DNA from: Streptomyces ferrugineus
GTDB lineage: Bacteria > Actinomycetota > Actinomycetes > Streptomycetales > Streptomycetaceae
Assembly (NCBI RefSeq): GCF_015160855.1
Contig: NZ_CP063373.1
Coordinates: 7,378,001-7,442,000, forward strand
DNA: 64,000 nt
Direction of reading: 5' to 3'
Part shown: positions 1-9,224 of the stretch, piece after piece
How positions within the stretch are numbered: the stretch's first letter is position 1
Layout of the letters: each line of letters begins with the position of its first letter
Notes under the pieces: model-generated
Told to the model about the DNA's origin: nothing
Databases searched by the model: none
Seen by the model: only the letters and a program-made list of their open reading frames with translations
Made by a program: the position numbers and the translations under genes

Positions 1-1
1 G

Positions 2-760
2 GCCGTCGCCGGCACAGCGTGCACACGGCTGTGCCTGGCCGCCGTACACACCGCGGCCATGGACAGGAACGAGGCGACCACGGCCCGGGACCACGATCTG
101 ACGCTGTACGAGGCCGCGTTCCTGTCCGGCGGCCCCCGGCGGGTCGCCGATCTGACCCTCGTCTCCATGGCGCGCCAGCAGCGGCTGCTGCTCGCGCACA
201 CCGGCTGGGCGACGGTCGTCGACCCGCGCGGACGGGACGAGATGGAGCGCTCGGTGATAGGGGCCATCGGGCCGCAGGGCCAGTCCCGGATCGAGCCGGT
301 GCGGGACGCCGCGGCCGCCGCCGACGCGGTGGGCAGCCTCGCCGACCGCCTGGTCAGCGCGGGCCTCGCCGTGCCCGCCGAGGCGCGCGACGGAATAGGC
401 GCCGCGATCCGTCAGGTGCGGCTCGCCGCGGCGGTCGTGGCCGCGCTGGGGGTGATCGCGCTGCTGGCGCCCGCCCAGTCGGAGATGCCGGCGCACCTGA
501 TCGCGCTGTGGTTCGCGCTGCCCTTCGTGCTCACCCTGAGTTGCCTGGCCATCGCCCGCGTCGAGATCCACCCGTACGCGCGGTGGGCCTCCCCGGCCGG
601 GCAGCGGCTGTTGAGCGCCCTGGTGAGGCGTTCCGGGGACGGCGACGACCGTACATACCTCACCTTCGTCGCGGTACGCGGTGTGCGCGCGATCGGCGAG
701 CCGGACCTGCGCGCGGCCTTCGCGCATCGCGAGCACGAGGCGTCGCACTGGCACGACTGA
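2..760 (+). CDS. TIGR04222-type membrane protein, 5' end outside the window
   Basis: No function is known for this actinobacterial family. The reading frame is open to the left edge of the window. Before the ATG at 59 it already encodes CTRLCLAAVHTA, which looks like the usual end of the N-terminal helix in this family, and there is no ribosome binding site before that ATG. I therefore treat the gene as truncated by the window rather than starting at 59. The recognisable core is YEAAFLSGG followed by LTLVSMARQQRLLLAHTGW, a small helical domain. Two hydrophobic helices follow (about residues 120-140 and 150-170 counted from ATG 59), then a short hydrophilic tail. The next gene is on the same strand, 138 bases on. 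Family recognition is from remembered motifs; the true start cannot be seen. Confidence 0.75.
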   Translation, partial: AVAGTACTRLCLAAVHTAAMDRNEATTARDHDLTLYEAAFLSGGPRRVADLTLVSMARQQRLLLAHTGWATVVDPRGRDEMERSVIGAIGPQGQSRIEPVRDAAAAADAVGSLADRLVSAGLAVPAEARDGIGAAIRQVRLAAAVVAALGVIALLAPAQSEMPAHLIALWFALPFVLTLSCLAIARVEIHPYARWASPAGQRLLSALVRRSGDGDDRTYLTFVAVRGVRAIGEPDLRAAFAHREHEASHWHD

Positions 761-898
761 CGGCTCCGGGGCCGACGGGCCCCGGAGTTGATGACGCATA
801 GGGGGCAATGCGGCGACATCGGCGAGGCGGTGCTTGCCTTCGTCAACAGACGAACGAAATATCCCTTTTGTTGCTGCCGTGCACCGAAGGGAAACGTG

Positions 899-2512
899 AT
901 GAGAGCTGCCGCCCTCTACTCCGCCGCGGGGGCCATGCTCCTGTCCGCCCTCTCCCTGGCCCCGGCCGGCGACGCCGGGGCCGCGCCGGGCGCGGACGAG
1001 CGGTACGGCACGACGGTCGCCGTCGCGCGCGCCAAGGCGGCCGGTATCGCCTTCGGCGACTGCCCCGAGGACCAGGGCCTGCCGGGCCATGTGCAGTGCG
1101 GCACGGTGTCCGTCCCGCTGGACTACGCACACCCCGAGGGCAGGCAGATCAAGCTGCTGGTCAGCCGGGCCCGAGCCACGCACAAGGACCCGCACAACAG
1201 CAAGCACCGGGTGCCGGGACAGGGTGCCCTGGTCTACAACCCGGGCGGACCGGGCGCCTCCGGCCTGCAGTTCCCCCTGATCGGGGTCCTCCCGGCGTGG
1301 AAGCGACTGGCCGCCGCCTACGACCTGGTGGGCTACGCCCCGCGCGGCGTGGGGCCGTCCGCGCCGCTGTCCTGCGAGGACCCCAAGCACTACTTCAAGG
1401 GGCCCACGCAGGCACCGATGCACCCCTCGGAGGCATACAAGGCGGAGCGCGTCGCCCGGGCCAAGGCCTACGCCCGGGGCTGCGCCGAGCGGACCGGGAG
1501 CGCGCTGCAGCACTACAACTCCCTCAACAACGCCCGTGATCTGGACGTCCTGCGCGCCGCCCTCGGCCAGTCGAAGCTGACGTTCATGGGCGCGTCGTAC
1601 GGCACCTACTTCGGCGCGCTGTACGCGCACATGTTCCCCTCGCACGTGCGGCGGATGGTGTTCGACTCGGCGGTCAACCCGGACCCCCGGCAGATCTGGT
1701 ACTACAACAACCTCGCCCAGTCCGCCGCGTTCGAGGGGCGCTGGACGGACTTCCGGGAGTGGGTCGCCGAGCACGACGACGTGTACGGGCTCGGCAGCAC
1801 CGCCGGCGAGGTGCTGCGCAACTACGAGAAGGTGCGGGCGCGGCTGGCCGTGAAGCCGGCCGGCGGGAAGATCGGGCCGGGGCAGTTGCAGGAGGCGTTC
1901 TTGCAGGCCGGCTACTACGACGACTACTGGCCCTCGCGGGCGCAGGCGCTGTCGGCGTATCTGAAGGGCGACTCCAAGCCGCTGGTCGAGCTGGCCGCGC
2001 CGGTGACGGAGGCGGCGGCCGAGGAGGAGAACACCAACGCGGTCTACACGGCCGTGGAGTGCAATGACGCGCCCTGGCCGACGGACTGGGCGGTCTGGGA
2101 CCGGGACAACACCCGGCTCGCGCGCGTGGCGCCGTTCGAGACATGGGACAACGCGTGGATGAACCTGCCGTGCGCCTTCTGGCAGATGCCCCGGCAGCAG
2201 CCCCTCGATGTGCGGACCGAGCCGGGTGAGCTGCCGCCGACGCTGATCCTGGCCGCCGAGCGGGATGCCGCGACGCCGTACGACGGGGCGCTGGAGATGC
2301 ACCGGCGGCTCGCCGGTTCGGTGCTGGTGACCGAGCGGGACGCCGGGACGCACGGCATCGCGTACGGGCCGAACCGCTGTGTCAACGGCCATGTCGACGC
2401 GTATCTGCTGGAGGGCCGCCTCCCGACGCGGTACGCGTCGTGCGAGGGGCACCCGGAGCCGAAGCCGAGCACTTCGCAGAAGGCCCGTCATCAGGCTGCG
2501 GCCCGTCCGTAG
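899..2512 (+). CDS. Secreted alpha/beta-hydrolase, S33 tripeptidyl aminopeptidase-like
   Basis: Predicted exported serine hydrolase of the peptidase S33 / Streptomyces Tap-SlpD/E group, which removes short peptides from protein N-termini. The 537-residue product has a hydrophobic signal peptide (about residues 1-29, ending GAGAAP). It has an oxyanion-type YNPGGPGASG segment near residue 113, the nucleophile motif GASYG with Ser233, an Asp in AAERDAATPYDGA and a His in DAGTHG near the C-terminus. These are the triad and order expected for the family. I chose ATG 899 because AAGGG lies 7 bases upstream and the signal peptide begins there; the frame is open back to 788 but that leader has no coding character. 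A perfect 22-bp hairpin follows. Substrate specificity is not readable; a general esterase of the same fold is the alternative. Confidence 0.85.
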   Translation: MRAAALYSAAGAMLLSALSLAPAGDAGAAPGADERYGTTVAVARAKAAGIAFGDCPEDQGLPGHVQCGTVSVPLDYAHPEGRQIKLLVSRARATHKDPHNSKHRVPGQGALVYNPGGPGASGLQFPLIGVLPAWKRLAAAYDLVGYAPRGVGPSAPLSCEDPKHYFKGPTQAPMHPSEAYKAERVARAKAYARGCAERTGSALQHYNSLNNARDLDVLRAALGQSKLTFMGASYGTYFGALYAHMFPSHVRRMVFDSAVNPDPRQIWYYNNLAQSAAFEGRWTDFREWVAEHDDVYGLGSTAGEVLRNYEKVRARLAVKPAGGKIGPGQLQEAFLQAGYYDDYWPSRAQALSAYLKGDSKPLVELAAPVTEAAAEEENTNAVYTAVECNDAPWPTDWAVWDRDNTRLARVAPFETWDNAWMNLPCAFWQMPRQQPLDVRTEPGELPPTLILAAERDAATPYDGALEMHRRLAGSVLVTERDAGTHGIAYGPNRCVNGHVDAYLLEGRLPTRYASCEGHPEPKPSTSQKARHQAAARP

Positions 2513-2525
2513 CGGATCGCGCCGA

Positions 2526-2572
2526 CGCGGCTGAGCCCCGCACCCCTCGCAGGGGTGCGGGGCTCAGCCGCG
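2526..2572. terminator. Bidirectional hairpin terminator
   Basis: Perfect inverted repeat with 22-bp arms (2526-2547 and 2551-2572) and a 3-base CGC loop, lying between the stop codons of the convergent S33 hydrolase gene and hemQ. It can serve both transcripts. There is no T-tract, which is usual in Streptomyces. Confidence 0.9.
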
Positions 2573-2579
2573 TCCCGGC

Positions 2580-3311
2580 CTAGGCGAGCCCGGCGACCAG
2601 TTCCGCCACGGACTTGCGGCGGCCCGTGAAGAACGGGACCTCCTCGCGGACGTGCATCCGGGCCTCCGAGGCCCGCAGATGACGCATGAGGTCGACGATG
2701 CGGTACAGCTCGTCGGCCTCGAAGGCGAGCAGCCACTCGTAGTCGCCCAGCGAGAAGGAGGCGACCGTGTTGGCGCGGACGTCGGGGTAGCCGCGGGCCA
2801 TCTTGCCGTGGTCGGCGAGCATGCGGCGGCGGTCCTCGTCGGGCAGCAGGTACCAGTCGTAGGAGCGCACGAAGGGGTACACGCTGACGTAGTTCCGCGG
2901 CGTCTCGTCGGCGAGGAACGCCGGGATGTGCGAGCGGTTGAACTCGGCGGGGCGGTGCAGCGCCATGTTCGACCAGACCGGCGTCAGGGCGCGGCCCAGC
3001 TTGGTGCGGCGGAAGAGGTTGTACGCCTCCTGGAGCTGGTCGCTGGTCTCGGCGTGCCACCAGATCATGAGATCGGCGTCGGCGCGCAGCCCGGACACGT
3101 CGTACGTGCCGCGGATCGTCACGTCCTTGGCGGCGAGCTGGTCGAACAGCTCCTGGACCTCGTCGGCGTAGCCCGCGCGGTCCTCGGGGAGCACGTCCTT
3201 CAGCTTGAAGACGGACCAGAGGGTGTAGCGGATGACCTCGTTCAGGTCCTTGGCCAGCTTGCCCTTGTTCGGGATCCGGCCGGCCTCGGTGGTGGGGGCG
3301 TCGTCACTCAT
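2580..3311 (-). CDS. hemQ: Coproheme decarboxylase HemQ
   Basis: Last step of the coproporphyrin-dependent heme pathway of Gram-positive bacteria: oxidative decarboxylation of Fe-coproporphyrin III to heme b, in the cytoplasm. The 243-residue protein is a chlorite-dismutase-fold member of normal length. Tyr145 in [12 protein letters not shown] matches the catalytic tyrosine and His168 in [16 protein letters not shown] matches the proximal heme ligand. It lacks the arginine context of true chlorite dismutases, so HemQ is favoured. The ATG at 3311 begins [11 protein letters not shown]; an ATG further upstream at 3374 would overlap the end of hemG and is rejected. Only 4 bases separate this start from the hemG stop, so the two are surely cotranscribed, with hemG first. 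Confidence 0.95.
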   Translation of the reverse strand: MSDDAPTTEAGRIPNKGKLAKDLNEVIRYTLWSVFKLKDVLPEDRAGYADEVQELFDQLAAKDVTIRGTYDVSGLRADADLMIWWHAETSDQLQEAYNLFRRTKLGRALTPVWSNMALHRPAEFNRSHIPAFLADETPRNYVSVYPFVRSYDWYLLPDEDRRRMLADHGKMARGYPDVRANTVASFSLGDYEWLLAFEADELYRIVDLMRHLRASEARMHVREEVPFFTGRRKSVAELVAGLA

Positions 3312-3315
3312 GTCC

Positions 3316-4797
3316 CTATTCTCCTGCTCCTCCGTGCAGACTCTGCACCGGGTCGGCGGTGAGCTCCTCCACACCGCTCAGGTCGCCGTCCAGCTGGTCG
3401 ACGGCGGCGTAGGCGCTCGCGATGCACGCCGGGATGCCGACGCCGTCGTACGGCGCGCCGCACACCGCGAGGCCCGGCACCTTGGCGATGTGCTCGCGGA
3501 CGCGGGCCACGCGCGCGTGGTGGCCGACCGGGTACTGGGGCAGGCCGTCGGTCCAGCGGGTGACGCGGGTCTCCAGGGGGGTGGCGTCGAGGCCGGTCGC
3601 CGCCTCGAGGTCCCGGCGGGAGACGTCGACGAGATGGGCGTCGTCGCGGTCCAGGATCTCCGTCTCGCCGTACCGCCCGACGGAGGTGCGCAGGACGACC
3701 ACGTCCGGGTTCTCGTCGGCGATCCAGCCCCACTTCTGGGAGGCGAACGTCGACGCCTTGATGGTGCGCCCGTCGACCGGCGGCACGAGGAAGCCGCTGC
3801 CCGCCGGGAGGCCGGTGCCGGCGCGGCGGTAGGCGAGGGTGATCAGGGCCATCGAGGCGTATTCGACGCCGTCCAGCTCGGCGGCGGCCTCGGGGGCCTC
3901 GGCGCGCAGCAGGCCGGCGGCGGCCGGGGCGGGTACGGCGACGACGACCGCGTCGGCGTGCAGCACCCGGTCGCCGGCGGCCACGCGCCAGCCGCCGGAC
4001 GCCTCGCGACGCAGCTCCGTCACCGGCGCCCCGGTCACGATCTCGCCGCCCCGCGCGCGCACCGACTCCGTGACGGCGAGCGGGAGTTGGCCGACGCCGC
4101 CCTCGATGCCCATGAACACCGGCCCGGTCTGCTGGTTGGCCGCCGCCTTGGCCTGGATCTCACGGACCGCCTCGGTGAGCGAGTCGTGCGTCCGCGCGGC
4201 CTGGTAGAGCTGCGGGACCGCCGAGCGCATCGAGATGCGGTACGCGTCGCCCGCGTAGACGCCGCCCAGCAGGGGCTCGACCAGCCGGTCGACGACCTCG
4301 CGGCCCAGGCGCGCCGCCACGTACTCCCCCACCGCCACGTCGTCCCCGACCTCGGTGCGGGGCAGGTCGGCGTCGCGCTCGATGCGGGCCAGGCCCTCGT
4401 CGGACAGGACGCCGGCCAGGGCGGACGCGGTGCCGGGGACGCCCATGACATGGCCCTTGGGCATGGGGCGCAGGGCCCCCCGGGTCCAGATCGAGGCGGT
4501 CGCGGTGGCGGGCGGCTGGAGACGCTCGTCGAGGCCGACCTCGCGGGCGAGGGCGACGGCCTCGGGGCGGCGGGCCAGCATCGACTCGGCGCCGAGGTCC
4601 ACGCGCACGCCCGCGATCTCGCCGGGCAGCAGCTTGCCGCCGACCCGGTCCGACGCCTCCAGGACGGTCACGCGTCTGCCGCCGGCCAGCACCCGGTGGG
4701 CGGCCGCCAGTCCGGCGATCCCACCGCCGATCACGACGACATGACCATGCCTCGTCGGGCCGTCTCCCGGGCGTGTGTCCTCGCTGTGCTCGCGCAT
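3316..4797 (-). CDS. hemG: Proto/coproporphyrinogen III oxidase, HemY/CgoX type
   Basis: FAD enzyme that oxidises coproporphyrinogen III to coproporphyrin III in the coproporphyrin branch (older annotation: protoporphyrinogen oxidase). The 493-residue protein opens with the dinucleotide-binding motif [14 protein letters not shown] at about residues 21-34, followed by [14 protein letters not shown], the FAD ribose-binding acid. The C-terminal FAD segment reads [21 protein letters not shown]. Length is normal for the water-soluble HemY family. It lies 4 bases upstream of hemQ, whose substrate is its product after iron insertion, which supports the assignment. No ferrochelatase is in the window. 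The 186-base gap to the divergent DUF4349 gene must hold its promoter. In this phylum the functional name CgoX or HemY is probably more exact than HemG. Confidence 0.93.
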   Translation of the reverse strand: MREHSEDTRPGDGPTRHGHVVVIGGGIAGLAAAHRVLAGGRRVTVLEASDRVGGKLLPGEIAGVRVDLGAESMLARRPEAVALAREVGLDERLQPPATATASIWTRGALRPMPKGHVMGVPGTASALAGVLSDEGLARIERDADLPRTEVGDDVAVGEYVAARLGREVVDRLVEPLLGGVYAGDAYRISMRSAVPQLYQAARTHDSLTEAVREIQAKAAANQQTGPVFMGIEGGVGQLPLAVTESVRARGGEIVTGAPVTELRREASGGWRVAAGDRVLHADAVVVAVPAPAAAGLLRAEAPEAAAELDGVEYASMALITLAYRRAGTGLPAGSGFLVPPVDGRTIKASTFASQKWGWIADENPDVVVLRTSVGRYGETEILDRDDAHLVDVSRRDLEAATGLDATPLETRVTRWTDGLPQYPVGHHARVARVREHIAKVPGLAVCGAPYDGVGIPACIASAYAAVDQLDGDLSGVEELTADPVQSLHGGAGE

Positions 4798-4983
4798 GAT
4801 CCCACTCTCTCAGACCCCACTGACACCCCCACCAGGGCCGTACGGCCCCACCCGACCGGGACCCCTGTGCCCGCGCCGAGTCCCGACCGTGACCGCATCG
4901 GGACCGTTTCCCGCCAACGTTCCGCCGGACCGCGGCGTCGAAGAAGCATCAGTCGTCACGACGACCCTCGGGGGTACGCCCGC

Positions 4984-6003
4984 ATGCGCACACGACGATC
5001 CGTACGGCCCGTTCAGGCCCTGGCGGGCCTTCTGCTGGCCACCGCCCTCGCGCTCACCGGCTGCAGCGGTGCGAACGACGACGGGGGCGACGCCAGCGCC
5101 GCCAAGGGCGAGGCCCAGGCGGACACCCAGGCCGGCGCGAGGGAGGGTGCCTCCGACGGCAACTCCGACAGCGGATCCGGCAGCTCCGGCAGCGGCTCAG
5201 GCGCCGACAAGGCCGCGCCCGCCAAGGTCACCGCCAGTCACATCATCCGCACCGCCTCGCTGACCGTGCAGGTCAAGGACGTACCGAAGGCCCTCGACGA
5301 GGCCCGCACCACCACCGAGAACGCGGGCGGCTACGTCGGCGACGAGACCACGACACGCGACGGCGAGGGCCACGAGCGCACCCGGATCGTGCTGCGCGTG
5401 CCCGTCGAGCGGTACGCCGAGGTCCTCGCGGAGCTGGAGGGCGCGGGCAAGTTGATCGAGCGCAGCGCGAAGGCTCAGGACGTCACCGACCAGGTCGTCG
5501 ACGTGGAGAGCCGCATCAAGACGCAGCGGGCCAGCGTGGCCCGGATCCGCGAGCTGATGGACCGGGCGACGAAGCTCAGCGACGTGGTGACCCTGGAGGG
5601 CGAGCTGAGCAGCCGCCAGGCCGACCTGGAGGCGCTGCTGGCCCAGCAGGAGTCCCTGAAGGACCGCACCAGCCTGGCCACCATCACCCTCTCGCTCTCC
5701 GAGACGCCGGTGAAGAAGGCCGCGAAGGACGACGACGACCCGGGCTTCCTGGACGCGCTCGCGGGTGGCTGGAACGCGTTCGTGACGATGCTGCGCTGGC
5801 TCGCCGTGGCGTTCGGCGCCGTGCTGCCCTTCGCCGCGGTGGCGGCGCTGCTGGTGCTGCTGTGGCTGAAGGTGCTGCGCCCCCGGCTGCCGCGCCGCCC
5901 GGCGACCGCGTCCGTGGCCACCGCGCTCGGCCCGCTGCCGACGGCCCGCCCCGCACCGCGCCCCACGCGCGCGGGCGACGACGAGGGCGGCGAGCAGGAC
6001 TGA
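4984..6003 (+). CDS. DUF4349 domain lipoprotein
   Basis: Predicted membrane-anchored lipoprotein of unknown function. The 339-residue product has a signal peptide with the lipobox LALTGC (Cys about residue 23), then a low-complexity Gly/Ser/Asp linker to about residue 75. The DUF4349 domain follows: an extracellular alpha/beta part (ASLTVQVKDVPKALDEA ... RIVLRVPVERY) and a helical coiled-coil hairpin (IKTQRASVARIRELMDRAT ... QADLEALLAQQ). A single C-terminal membrane helix (about residues 265-290) and a short basic tail end the protein. Family architecture suggests a cell-envelope sensor or scaffold, but no catalytic residues are visible. The ATG at 4984 was chosen because the signal peptide begins there; the frame runs open far upstream through hemG antisense and that part is not coding. 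Confidence 0.85.
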   Translation: MRTRRSVRPVQALAGLLLATALALTGCSGANDDGGDASAAKGEAQADTQAGAREGASDGNSDSGSGSSGSGSGADKAAPAKVTASHIIRTASLTVQVKDVPKALDEARTTTENAGGYVGDETTTRDGEGHERTRIVLRVPVERYAEVLAELEGAGKLIERSAKAQDVTDQVVDVESRIKTQRASVARIRELMDRATKLSDVVTLEGELSSRQADLEALLAQQESLKDRTSLATITLSLSETPVKKAAKDDDDPGFLDALAGGWNAFVTMLRWLAVAFGAVLPFAAVAALLVLLWLKVLRPRLPRRPATASVATALGPLPTARPAPRPTRAGDDEGGEQD

Positions 6004-6018
6004 AATGCCCGGCGCCCG

Positions 6019-6024
6019 TAGCGT
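6019..6024 (+). promoter_or_regulatory. Candidate -10 box for a leaderless transcript
   Basis: TAGCGT fits the actinobacterial TANNNT -10 pattern and ends 6 bases before the ATG at 6031, which has no ribosome binding site. This spacing would put the transcription start at the start codon. Confidence 0.5.
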
Positions 6025-6030
6025 GTTCGC

Positions 6031-7437
6031 ATGAACATGAGCGCTGCGAGGGATGTGCCGGGCGAGCCGGAACGACTGGTCGTGATCGGGGCCGACGCCG
6101 CGGGGATGTCCGCGGCGTCCCAGGCCCGGCGCCTGAAGAGCGCCGGGGAACTGGAGATCGTGGCGTTCGAACGCGGCCACTTCACCTCCTTCTCGGCGTG
6201 CGGCATCCCGTACTGGGTGGGTGGCGACGTCCCCGACCGCGACCAGTTGATCGCCCGTACGGCCGAGGAGCACCGCGCCCGGGACATCGACCTGCGGATG
6301 CGGACGGAGGTCATGGAGATCGACGTCGCCGGCGGCCGGGTACGCGCGCGTGACGTCGATTCCGGCGCCGAGTCCTGGACGTCGTACGACAAACTCGTGA
6401 TCGCGACCGGCGCCCGCCCGATCCGCCCCGACATGCCGGGCGCCGACGCCCCCGGCGTCCACGGCGTCCAGACCCTCGACGACGGACAGGCCCTGATCGA
6501 CACGCTGACCCGCACGCGTGGCCGTCGCGCGGTCGTCGTCGGCGCCGGGTACATCGGCGTGGAGATGGCCGAGGCGCTCATCAACCGCGGCTACGAGGTG
6601 ACGGTCGTCAACCGCGGCAGCGAGCCCATGTCCACGCTCGACGCGGACATGGGCCGCATGGTGCACGAGGCCATGGAGGGCCTGGGCATCACCATGGTCA
6701 ACGACGCCGAGGTCACCAAGATCCTCACGGGCGAGGACGGCCGGGTCCGCGCGGTGGCCACCGAGGACGCCGAGTACCCCGCGGACGTGGTCGTCCTGGG
6801 CATCGGAGTGCGCCCGGAGACCACGCTGGCACGAGCGGCCGGCCTCCCCCTGGGCGAGCACGGCGGCCTGCTGACCGACCTCGCGATGCGGGTGCGCGGC
6901 CACGAGAACATCTGGGCGGGCGGCGACTGCGTGGAGGTCCTCGACCTGGTCTCCGGCCGGGAACGCCACATCGCCCTCGGCACCCACGCCAACAAGCACG
7001 GCCAGGTCATCGGCACGAACGCGGCCGGCGGCTACGCCACCTTCCCCGGCGTCGTCGGGACGGCCGTCAGCAAGGTCTGCGACCTGGAGATCGCCCGCAC
7101 GGGTCTGCGCGAGAAGGACGCCCGCAGGGCGGGCCTGCGGTACGTCACGGCCACGATCGAATCGACGAGCCGCGCGGGCTACTACCCCAGCGCCTCCCCC
7201 ATGACGGTCAAAGTCCTCGCGGAACGCCGCACGGGCCGCCTCCTGGGCGTCCAGATCGTCGGCAGGGAGGGCGCGGGCAAGCGGGTCGACATCGCGGCGG
7301 TCGCCCTGACAGCAGGGATGACGGTGGAACAGATGACGTACCTGGACCTGGGATACGCGCCCCCGTTCTCACCGGTGTGGGATCCGGTGCTGGTAGCGGC
7401 CCGTAAGGCTGTAAAGGCGGTAGGACAGCCCACCTAG
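6031..7437 (+). CDS. FAD/NAD(P)H pyridine nucleotide-disulfide oxidoreductase, CoA-disulfide reductase-like
   Basis: Flavoprotein of the CoA-disulfide reductase / NADH oxidase / polysulfide reductase group. Features in order over 468 residues: an N-terminal FAD motif VVIGADAAGMSAASQAR (its GxGxxG carries Ala/Asp substitutions typical of the subgroup); the single redox-active cysteine in SFSACGIPYWVGG at about residue 55; the second, NAD(P)H-binding Rossmann motif VVVGAGYIGVEMAEAL at about 170; the FAD segment IWAGGDCVEV at about 305; and a C-terminal dimerisation domain. The single active-site Cys rather than CxxxxC argues for CoA-disulfide or NADH oxidation over lipoamide or mercuric reductase chemistry. 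ATG 6037 is a second possible start. The TAG stop at 7435-7437 is exactly where the first insertion sequence entered, and the protein is apparently intact. Confidence 0.85.
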   Translation: MNMSAARDVPGEPERLVVIGADAAGMSAASQARRLKSAGELEIVAFERGHFTSFSACGIPYWVGGDVPDRDQLIARTAEEHRARDIDLRMRTEVMEIDVAGGRVRARDVDSGAESWTSYDKLVIATGARPIRPDMPGADAPGVHGVQTLDDGQALIDTLTRTRGRRAVVVGAGYIGVEMAEALINRGYEVTVVNRGSEPMSTLDADMGRMVHEAMEGLGITMVNDAEVTKILTGEDGRVRAVATEDAEYPADVVVLGIGVRPETTLARAAGLPLGEHGGLLTDLAMRVRGHENIWAGGDCVEVLDLVSGRERHIALGTHANKHGQVIGTNAAGGYATFPGVVGTAVSKVCDLEIARTGLREKDARRAGLRYVTATIESTSRAGYYPSASPMTVKVLAERRTGRLLGVQIVGREGAGKRVDIAAVALTAGMTVEQMTYLDLGYAPPFSPVWDPVLVAARKAVKAVGQPT

Positions 7438-7474
7438 CGCGTGTCTCTTTGATGGGTTGGTCGGTTGATCGGAT

Positions 7475-8334
7475 GTGTCCGTCCGGTTAGTGATCACTGA
7501 TGCGATGTGGGACCGGATCGAGCCGCTGATGCCGGCCGATCCGGTCCGCGGACGGCGATGGGCCGACCACCGCCGAACGCTCGAGGCCATCGCGTGGAAG
7601 TACCGCACCAACTCGCCCTGGCGGGACCTGCCCGACGAGCTCGGCTCATTCCAAACCGCTCACAAGAGGCTGATCAGATGGGCCGTCGACGGCACCTGGG
7701 AAATGATCCTTGCTGCCGTCCTGGCGGCGGCGGACGCCGACGACGACATCGACTGGACGGTGTCGGTGGACTCCACGGTCGTCCGGGCCCACCAGCATGC
7801 TGCCGGAGCACTCAAAAAGGGGCGGCTCACTGCGGCGAGCCCGCCGATCACGCGCTCGGACGTTCCCGCGGCGGGCTGAGCACCAAGGTTCACCTGGCCG
7901 CAGACGGCCACGCCCGGCCCCTCGCCTTCACCGTCACCGCAGGCCAGGCAGGTGATGCACCCGCCTTCGAGACGGTGATGTCCCGCATCCGCGTGCCCCG
8001 CACTGGCCCGGGCAGGCCCCGGACCCGGCCCCTGGCCGTTCTTGCCGACCGCGCGTATTCCTCACGTGCCATCCGCAGCCACCTGCGGCGCCGGGGCATC
8101 CGTGCGGTCATCCCGCAGCCGTCCGACCAAGTTGGCCACCGCCTGCGGCGAGGCCGACTCGGTGGCCGCCCGCCCGGCTTCGACAGCGAGGCGTACAAGC
8201 AGCGGAACACCGTCGAGCGGTGCATCAACCGCCTCAAGCAGTGGCGCGGCCTGGCCACACGAACCGACAAACTCGCGATCGCCTACCAGGCCGCACTCCA
8301 CCTCGCGGGCATCCTCATCTGGACCCGACGCTGA
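7475..8334 (+). CDS. IS5-family DDE transposase, needs a -1 frameshift
   Basis: The N-terminal part (GTG 7475 to TGA 7879) carries the IS5 N-terminal domain, RIEPLMP ... WKYRTNSPWRDLP, and the first catalytic Asp in SVDSTVVRAHQH. The remaining catalytic residues are in the -1 frame, which runs open to 8334: Asp in VLADRAYSS and Glu in NTVERCINRLKQWRGLATR. Only a -1 fusion near 7816-7822 restores the DDE triad, in a protein of about 286 residues. IS5 elements of the IS427 group are known to use programmed frameshifting, so I list one CDS rather than a pseudogene. A simple inactivating frameshift cannot be excluded from sequence alone. The part of the second frame before about 7800 is not coding. 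Confidence 0.8.
7816..7822 (+). other. Slippery heptamer A AAG GGG for -1 frameshifting
   Basis: Read in the frame of the upstream transposase half, the sequence is exactly X XXY YYZ (A AAG GGG). Both codons can re-pair after slipping back one base, to AAA and GGG. A GC-rich imperfect hairpin (7821-7828 with 7837-7845) follows almost immediately. The two transposase halves overlap exactly here. Confidence 0.65.
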
Positions 8335-8352
8335 CCAAAGAGACAGAACCTA

Positions 8353-9222
8353 AAGCGTGTTGCAGAACGCTGTGATCAGGCAGGCTGAACTGGGCGTTTG
8401 TCGCGTCTGGTCACGCGGTGAGGGCGAGGTTGTGCATGCGGGCGACGGCCTGAACGGCGTGATGGAGGCCGTCGCCGCGCTGCCGGCAGTCACGCAGGAT
8501 CTTGTAATTCTTCATCCGTCCGATCACATGCTCCACACGGGCGCGGACCTTGCGGTGCTCCGCGTTGTCCTCCTCTTCGCCCTTGAGTAGCGGCCGTCCG
8601 GGGCGTTTGCGGTGCGGGACGATCAGGCCGGTGTTGAGATAAGCGCCGTCGCCGAGCACCGTCACGCCTTCGCAGTGCTCGGCCAGTCCGGAGCGCCGCC
8701 AGGCGTGCGCGTCCGCGGTGGTGCCCGGCAGCGGACGGGCCGCGGCCACCACGAGCCGGGTGTCTGCGTCCACGATGACCTGCACGTTTGCTGAGAAACG
8801 GTAGTTACGCGAGGAGGCACCCACACCTCGGTCACGGACCGGGATGAGGGTGCCGTCCACGATCCACAACCGCTCGACTGCCTCCTGCGGGGCACGTACC
8901 GGCTCGAGCGCGAGCAGCGGCCCCAGCCGCTGGATCACCCGGCACACGGTCGCCGGGGAGATGCCGAACAGCGGGGCGAGCTGCCGCATCGTGAGGTTCG
9001 TGCGGTAGTAGACAGCCACCAGCAGCACCCGCTCGGCCAGCGGAAGCCGCCACGGACGACCCCACCCGCACCCCTCACCACCACGTTCCCGAACCGCCCT
9101 TAGCAGCCGCCCGAACTGCTCAGCCCGCAGACCGGTGAACGTCTCCACCCAGACCGGCTCAGCCCTCAACACCCCACCCATGCAAGGGAAATGCCCTGAT
9201 CACAGCGTTCTGCAACACGCTT
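8353..9222 (-). mobile_element. IS5-family insertion sequence (single-ORF type), 870 bp
   Basis: Long, perfect inverted ends. The 30 bases at 8351-8380 are repeated inverted at 9195-9224; excluding the flanking TA the element runs 8353-9222. TA occurs on both sides (8351-8352 and 9223-9224) as the likely target duplication. One transposase is read on the minus strand. The element abuts the previous one with only the shared TA between them. Confidence 0.85.
8411..9181 (-). CDS. IS5-family transposase, DDE_Tnp_4 type
   Basis: Intact 256-residue transposase. It has an N-terminal helix-turn-helix of the Tnp_4 kind (LPLAERVLLVAVYYRTNLT, then QLAPLFGISPATVCRVIQRL). The DDE domain follows, with catalytic Asp in LWIVDGTLIPVRD, Asp in VTVLGDGAYLNTG, and Glu in VRARVEHVIGRMKNYKIL. 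It resembles IS112-like elements of Streptomyces. No frameshift or internal stop is seen, so the copy may be active. The ATG at 9181 lies just inside the inverted repeat and has no clear ribosome binding site; GTG at the fourth codon is an alternative start. It is unrelated at domain level to the neighbouring two-frame transposase. Confidence 0.9.
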   Translation of the reverse strand: MGGVLRAEPVWVETFTGLRAEQFGRLLRAVRERGGEGCGWGRPWRLPLAERVLLVAVYYRTNLTMRQLAPLFGISPATVCRVIQRLGPLLALEPVRAPQEAVERLWIVDGTLIPVRDRGVGASSRNYRFSANVQVIVDADTRLVVAAARPLPGTTADAHAWRRSGLAEHCEGVTVLGDGAYLNTGLIVPHRKRPGRPLLKGEEEDNAEHRKVRARVEHVIGRMKNYKILRDCRQRGDGLHHAVQAVARMHNLALTA

Positions 9223-9224
9223 TA

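Larger units (their letters stand above)
7437..8350 (+). mobile_element. IS5-family insertion sequence (two-frame type), 914 bp
   Basis: Imperfect terminal inverted repeats: the shared core TGTCTCTTTG is at 7442-7451 and, inverted, at 8336-8345. Counting five bases outward from each core gives an element bounded by G and C and flanked on both sides by TA (7435-7436 and 8351-8352), with CTAG or CTAA context. This is the target type of the IS427 group of IS5. It carries one transposase in two overlapping frames. The right flanking TA is shared with the next element. The exact ends are inferred from symmetry. Confidence 0.8.

Noticed and set aside
3232..4983. N-terminal two thirds of the 923-codon frame that ends with the DUF4349 protein
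   Set aside because: It is antisense to hemQ and hemG. The real protein begins at ATG 4984 with a lipoprotein signal peptide.
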